From positions 1-16,159 of the forward strand of contig JAISEA010000095.1 in the NCBI GenBank assembly GCA_031264475.1: a stretch of DNA of 16,159 nucleotides, read 5' to 3'. The stretch comes from Treponema sp. (GTDB lineage Bacteria > Spirochaetota > Spirochaetia > Treponematales > Breznakiellaceae). How positions within the stretch are numbered: the first letter of the stretch is position 1; the number at the start of each line of letters is the position of its first letter. The position numbers and the translations under genes were made by a program. The notes below the pieces were generated by a model. It saw nothing but the letters and a program-made list of their open reading frames with translations. It ran no database searches and was not told the origin of the DNA. Below, piece by piece: positions 12,791 through 16,159 of this stretch.

Positions 12791-12832
12791 TTCGCTTCGC
12801 TTGTCGGGGTCAGCGGAGACTCCTTCTAAATA
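12791..12832 (-). repeat. 3'-end element copy 4, degenerate and partial
   Basis: On the minus strand, TTATTTAGAAGGAGT is followed by CCGCTGACCCCGACA (12816-12802), identical over 15 bases to the core of copy 2, then by AAGCGAAGCG. The middle of the core and the first hairpin are missing. It follows copy 3 in the same orientation. Confidence 0.6.
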
Positions 12833-12839
12833 ACGCGTA

Positions 12840-12932
12840 GGCTCCGCTGTAAGCGTAGCCGTCATGTCAGTGGAAGCGGGTCATCCCTTCGGACAACGCC
12901 CGTTGTGAAGTATTCTAACAGGCTGTGCCTGA
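12840..12932 (-). repeat. 3'-end element copy 3, forming the 3' end of thiI
   Basis: On the minus strand: hairpin CAGGC-ACA-GCCTG (12931-12919), core TGTTAGAATACTTCACAACG, GGCGTTGTCCGAAGGGATGA and CCCGCTTCCACTGACATGAC, then a 9-bp stem with one mismatch (GGCTACGCT, 3-base loop, AGCGGAGCC; 12860-12852 and 12848-12840). The thiI reading frame runs through the core and stops at its conserved TGA (12864-12862). Confidence 0.85.
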
Positions 12933-14016
12933 AGAGTTCTAAAGCTTCTTTAATATTGCCTCGCAAGACCGGGTGTTTCGGAGAGAAAAGCGTACAACAG
13001 TCTTCGTAAGGCAGAATAGACGTTTTATACGTGCCAATCTCCTCCGCAATGCGCGTGATGGCTTCCTTATCCATTCCAATAAGCGGACGGAAAACAGGCA
13101 AAGTAACAACACTCTGAGCGCAAGCTATGTTTTCCACCGTTTGACTCGCCACCTGCGAAAGACTCTCCCCTGTTATAAGACACTTCGCCCCACATTCAAC
13201 CGCAATCTCTTCAGCCGCCTTCATCATCGCCATCCGCAAAAGAACCGTTGCCCACGGATGCGGGGCGCGATCCTTGATACGCATCTCAACCTCCGTAAAC
13301 CTAACCACGTGCAAACGGACGCCCATCGCGTAACGACCAAGTATCTCCGCTAATTCAGCGACCTTTTTCTGCGCCTCCTCAGACGTGAAAGGATACGCAT
13401 GAAAATGCACCGCATCAATACTCATACCCCGCCCAGCCATGAGAAACCCCGCCACCGGCGAATCAATGCCCCCTGACAAAAGCAATAAACCACGCCCCGC
13501 AACACCCACAGGCAGTCCACGCAAACCCTTGACGCTGGCACTGTAAATATAGGCTTGCTCCCGAATCTCCACCGTAATAACCGCCTGCGGCGTCTTGACA
13601 TTGACCTTTAAGGAAGGAGCGTTTTCCAACACAACACCGCCCGCCTCCGCCATGATACCGTAACTGTCCAAAGGAAAACTCTTATCGGTTCTGCGGGCTT
13701 CAATCTTGAAAGTCTTTATACCCTTGCGTTCAAGGACACGGGCTTCCTCTACGCAACCAGCAAGCACAGCATCAACCGTCTTTTCATAAACCCGCGTCAA
13801 CGCCCAGCCACTTATACCAAAGAGCCGAGAAAAGGCGCTCTCCGCTTGTTCCGCATATTCTTCCGGAACATCCACAAAATAACGCCCGTTTGTAACGCTT
13901 ATCTTTGACGGGACGCCTTTCAAAAGCGCCTTGAGATTACGCTTCAGAATCTTTTCAAATCCGCCGCGGTTCTCGCCCTTGAGGGTAAGCTCGCCTAACT
14001 TTAGAAGATATACCAT
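12862..14016 (-). CDS. thiI: tRNA 4-thiouridine synthase / thiamine biosynthesis sulfurtransferase ThiI
   Basis: 384 residues. It adenylates U8 of tRNA and transfers sulfur to make 4-thiouridine; many homologues also serve thiazole synthesis. Order: N-terminal ferredoxin-like domain with LKLGELTLKGENR (5-17), THUMP domain (about 60-165), PP-loop SGGIDSP (181-187), then TGESLSQVASQT (282-293) and YEDCCTLFSPKHP (337-349). The C-terminal rhodanese domain of E. coli ThiI is absent, as in the short Bacillus-type form, so sulfur must come from a separate carrier or desulfurase. The last 20 residues (365-384) are encoded by a repeat element and replace the usual helical C-terminus. It begins six bases after the aspS stop with AGGAAG upstream, so it is co-transcribed with aspS. 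Confidence 0.93.
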   Translation of the reverse strand: MVYLLKLGELTLKGENRGGFEKILKRNLKALLKGVPSKISVTNGRYFVDVPEEYAEQAESAFSRLFGISGWALTRVYEKTVDAVLAGCVEEARVLERKGIKTFKIEARRTDKSFPLDSYGIMAEAGGVVLENAPSLKVNVKTPQAVITVEIREQAYIYSASVKGLRGLPVGVAGRGLLLLSGGIDSPVAGFLMAGRGMSIDAVHFHAYPFTSEEAQKKVAELAEILGRYAMGVRLHVVRFTEVEMRIKDRAPHPWATVLLRMAMMKAAEEIAVECGAKCLITGESLSQVASQTVENIACAQSVVTLPVFRPLIGMDKEAITRIAEEIGTYKTSILPYEDCCTLFSPKHPVLRGNIKEALELFRHSLLEYFTTGVVRRDDPLPLT

Positions 14017-14022
14017 GTCTTC

Positions 14023-15321
14023 CTACGGTTCCACCCGCTTTCTGTCTCTGGGAAAGAGACTCGCTTCTTTCACATTGGCAATGCCGAGGATGCGGGCGGT
14101 CAGACGTTCACAACCGATGGCAAAACCGCCGTGTGGGGGACAGCCGTATTTAAGCAAGGAAAGGTAGTTGCCGAAGCCCTCCGCCTTCAGCCCGAACTTC
14201 GGCAGTACGTCTAAAAAAGCGCGGTAATCGTGTTGCCGCCTGCCACCTGTGGTGATTTCCAAGCCGCGAAAGAGTGCGTCAAAACTCATGGTTCGGCTTG
14301 CGTCTAGCGGATAAGTGTAGAAGGGACGGTAACGGCGGGGAAATTCATTGACGAACACAAGCTCCAAGTCGTATTCACGTTTGGACCATTCGCACAAGTA
14401 ACGTTCAGCTTCCGGCGTAATGTCGAAAATACGCGCGCCGCCGACTCTTGCGGACTCCGCGGACGCTATTTTCACGGCTTCCTCGTAACCTATGGTCGGC
14501 GATTTCGCTGTCGAGTCCGCGTTTGGAACAACAGCGTCCCACAGTTTCAACTCTGCGGCGTTCTTGCGTGCGACCTGATCGAAAATGTACGCCAAAAGCC
14601 CCTTCTCAAGCTCTATCAAATCCTTTTCCGACTCGATAAAGCCCATTTCCACATCCATAGACACGTATTCATTCAAATGTCGCGGGGTATCGTGTTTTTC
14701 GGCGCGGTATGCGGGCGCAACCTCGAAAACCCGTTCCATGCCGCTTGCTACCATTACTTCCTTGTAGAACTGCGGCGATTGGGCAAGGTAGACCTTACGA
14801 TCAAAGTAATCAACCTCGAACAGTTCCGTACCGCCTTCGGTACCACTACCGACGATTTTACTCGTTTTGATCTCGGTAAAGTCCTGAGAACGCAGGTATG
14901 CGGCAAACGCTTCAATAATAGTCGATTGAATATGGAAGATCGCCCGTATTTTAGGATTGCGTACCGACAAGATGCGGTTGTCCAAGGTGGCTTCAATACC
15001 GATTTTGTTTATGTCGCCGTTCACCTGATAAGGCAGTTCTGGTTCCGAGCGCGATAAGCAGGTCAGTTCCGTAACGCGCAACTCCGCATTACCCGGCGCT
15101 TTCTCGTTAAGCGCGGGTTTTCCCTTGGCTGAAACAACCGATTCCAACGTTATATCCGGCTTGTTTTCCAATACGAGCTGAACGATCCCTGACCTATCCC
15201 GCACAATGACGAAGGTAACGCCGCCCATATCCCGAATTCGGTGAACCCAACCTAAGACTTCGACGGCTTCATCTGGTCTCTCTCGCGCTGCCCGCGCTAT
15301 ATCCTTTGCTAAAATACGCAT
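14023..15321 (-). CDS. aspS: Aspartyl-tRNA synthetase, archaeal type, probably non-discriminating
   Basis: 432 residues, class II. It lacks the large GAD insertion of bacterial AspRS (about 590 residues), so it is the archaeal-type enzyme. It has an N-terminal OB-fold anticodon domain (1-100), AQSPQFYKEVM, motif 2 around YRAEKHDTPRHLNEY, GLEITTGGRRQHDY and motif 3 GCPPHGGFAIGCERL. His27 in GWVHRIRDMGG and Pro76 in KAPGNAEL match the His/Pro pair linked to relaxed tRNA recognition in Deinococcus AspRS2; discriminating archaeal enzymes have Trp in place of that His. The start at 15321 is chosen because AAAGGAG stands just upstream; an earlier in-frame ATG at 15360 overlaps the NUDIX gene and is unlikely. 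Ten bases separate it from the NUDIX stop. Confidence 0.94.
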   Translation of the reverse strand: MRILAKDIARAARERPDEAVEVLGWVHRIRDMGGVTFVIVRDRSGIVQLVLENKPDITLESVVSAKGKPALNEKAPGNAELRVTELTCLSRSEPELPYQVNGDINKIGIEATLDNRILSVRNPKIRAIFHIQSTIIEAFAAYLRSQDFTEIKTSKIVGSGTEGGTELFEVDYFDRKVYLAQSPQFYKEVMVASGMERVFEVAPAYRAEKHDTPRHLNEYVSMDVEMGFIESEKDLIELEKGLLAYIFDQVARKNAAELKLWDAVVPNADSTAKSPTIGYEEAVKIASAESARVGGARIFDITPEAERYLCEWSKREYDLELVFVNEFPRRYRPFYTYPLDASRTMSFDALFRGLEITTGGRRQHDYRAFLDVLPKFGLKAEGFGNYLSLLKYGCPPHGGFAIGCERLTARILGIANVKEASLFPRDRKRVEP

Positions 15322-15331
15322 TTTTTCTCCT

Positions 15332-15913
15332 TTATACCGTGTTTTTCTGTTCTTCTGCAAGAGTATTCTTTTGCATGAAGAGTGCGACCGCCGTTCCCAT
15401 GAGCGCGTGTATATAGGGTGGCTTTCCCATATTACTTAACACTTCGTTAATCGGCGTTATTTCCACGTCCACATATTCGTCTTTATCGAGATGCTGTGCT
15501 GGCAGCTTCTCCAAATCTTCCGCCAAGAAGAAATGTGTATGGTTCGACATGATCGCTGGATTCGGGCTCATTTTTCCTAGATACGTGATTTTTCTTGCGG
15601 TGTAGGCGGTTTCCTCTTCTAGTTCCCGCAATGCGGCGGAGGTTGGCGATTCGCCTGTTTCAAAGACTCCGCCGGGAAATTCGAGACTCATTTCCTGCGC
15701 CCCGTGCCGCCACTGTCGAACCATAACGAACGCCTTGCCTTGTTCTGTTTCCAGAACGGGCAGGATGATTGCCCAATCTGCGGAGTCGATAACGACGAAG
15801 ATGCTTGTATCTTTATTATTTGGCGATTGGCACTGGCTTTCGTGTATTGAAAACACGCGGCACTTGAATACGTCTCGGCGTGATTCTTCTTCCCATTTCA
15901 ACTGATTTTCCAT
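15332..15913 (-). CDS. NUDIX hydrolase, ADP-ribose pyrophosphatase-like
   Basis: 193 residues. The NUDIX box is GVFETGESPTSAALREL followed by EEETAY, fitting GX5EX7REUXEEXGU except that the final Gly is Ala. It is preceded by VRQWRHGAQEMSLEFPGG, typical of ADP-sugar pyrophosphatases, where the upstream Arg and the EFPGG contact substrate. The probable role is cytosolic hydrolysis of ADP-ribose or a related nucleotide sugar, with Mg2+ held by the box glutamates; substrate is not proven. The start has GAGAGG upstream. It sits 33 bp after hisG and 10 bp before aspS, likely in one operon. Confidence 0.85.
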   Translation of the reverse strand: MENQLKWEEESRRDVFKCRVFSIHESQCQSPNNKDTSIFVVIDSADWAIILPVLETEQGKAFVMVRQWRHGAQEMSLEFPGGVFETGESPTSAALRELEEETAYTARKITYLGKMSPNPAIMSNHTHFFLAEDLEKLPAQHLDKDEYVDVEITPINEVLSNMGKPPYIHALMGTAVALFMQKNTLAEEQKNTV

Positions 15914-15946
15914 GTTTTACCTCTCTATAAGCGGGATTGTTTAGTT

Positions 15947-16159
15947 TCAAGCCACCACTTTTCGCAAGTCAAATTCTAGTATATCGGTTGCGCCGAGTCT
16001 TTTTAAGAGGGGGAGGAGTTCTGGCACTTCGTCTTTTTTGACTGCGACTCTGACTGCGAACCCGCCTTTTTCGCCGTAGAGGGGGGAAACGGTGGGGCTT
16101 CGCATACAGGGAATCGCCGCGACTAGTTCGTCAAAGAGGGATTCCGCGACGTTCATTTC
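15947..16159 (-). CDS. hisG: ATP phosphoribosyltransferase, C-terminal regulatory domain (partial at window edge)
   Basis: The last 70 or so codons of a gene running off the right edge. An in-frame ATG at 16156 is internal: the frame stays open through the last base, and the sequence starts inside a known domain. MRSPTVSPLYGEKGGFAVRV and LLKRLGATDILEFDLRKV match the HisG C-terminal ACT-like domain that binds histidine for feedback inhibition, so this is the long-form HisG catalysing the first step of histidine synthesis. No other his gene is in the window. Confidence 0.8.
   Translation of the reverse strand, partial: EMNVAESLFDELVAAIPCMRSPTVSPLYGEKGGFAVRVAVKKDEVPELLPLLKRLGATDILEFDLRKVVA

Larger units (their letters stand above)
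12505..12839. other. GC-rich convergent gap between lptG and thiI
   Basis: No gene is supported. It holds CTTGAC-A-GTCAAG (about 12547-12559), the 16-18 bp array, a T6 run followed by G-rich DNA (12661-12670), the competing hairpins at 12708-12770 and a degenerate element copy. Frames that stay open here do so because of high GC. Confidence 0.6.

Noticed and set aside
12487..12840. Several overlapping frames in the lptG-thiI gap
   Set aside because: GC-rich repeats keep frames open; codon content is implausible and no start signals were seen.

Overview
The window looks like chromosomal DNA from a diderm, probably anaerobic bacterium. The best guess is a Treponema-like spirochaete, at moderate confidence. 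The clues are an LptF/LptG pair (an outer-membrane lipid exporter), a DRTGG-domain protein, a duplicated PII-like regulator, an archaeal-type AspRS, a GAF/sigma-54 activator beside a membrane-anchored TPR protein, and unusually repeat-rich intergenic DNA. No rRNA, tRNA, CRISPR array, insertion sequence or phage gene was seen.

Layout. (1) 1-5666, all leftward: cmk, rpsA, a GAF/sigma-54 activator, a TPR membrane protein, then a 900-bp gap, then the first codons of another leftward gene at the left edge. The gap holds a strong leftward promoter (751-780), a G11 tract and 23 tandem 21-bp units (98-580). (2) 5883-12407, all rightward: a DRTGG protein overlapping 5-formyltetrahydrofolate cyclo-ligase, a tandem PII-like protein, an NhaC-family Na+/H+ antiporter, and lptF-lptG. 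(3) 12862-16159, all leftward: the end of hisG, a NUDIX hydrolase, archaeal-type aspS and thiI, spaced tightly enough to be one operon. lptG and thiI converge on a 454-bp repeat-rich gap.

How the genes work together. cmk and rpsA supply CMP phosphorylation and translation initiation. LptF and LptG are the two membrane subunits of one ABC exporter. The PII-like protein upstream of the antiporter recalls known PII/transporter pairs. AspRS carries the two residues typical of non-discriminating enzymes, which predicts that Asn-tRNA(Asn) is made by amidation of Asp-tRNA(Asn).

The most unusual content is non-coding. A dispersed element of about 100 bp, made of hairpin, 60-bp core and hairpin, occurs at the 3' ends of nhaC, lptG and thiI, always in the orientation of the gene it follows. 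It encodes the last 20 residues and stop codon of ThiI, and a shorter related piece encodes the last five residues and stop of NhaC. There are also two arrays with the same 21-bp period, a third array of 16-18 bp units, and a recurring GTCAGAC/GTCTGAC motif that forms near-perfect palindromes upstream of nhaC. Two promoters (cmk, lptF) place the predicted +1 exactly on an ATG, suggesting leaderless mRNAs.
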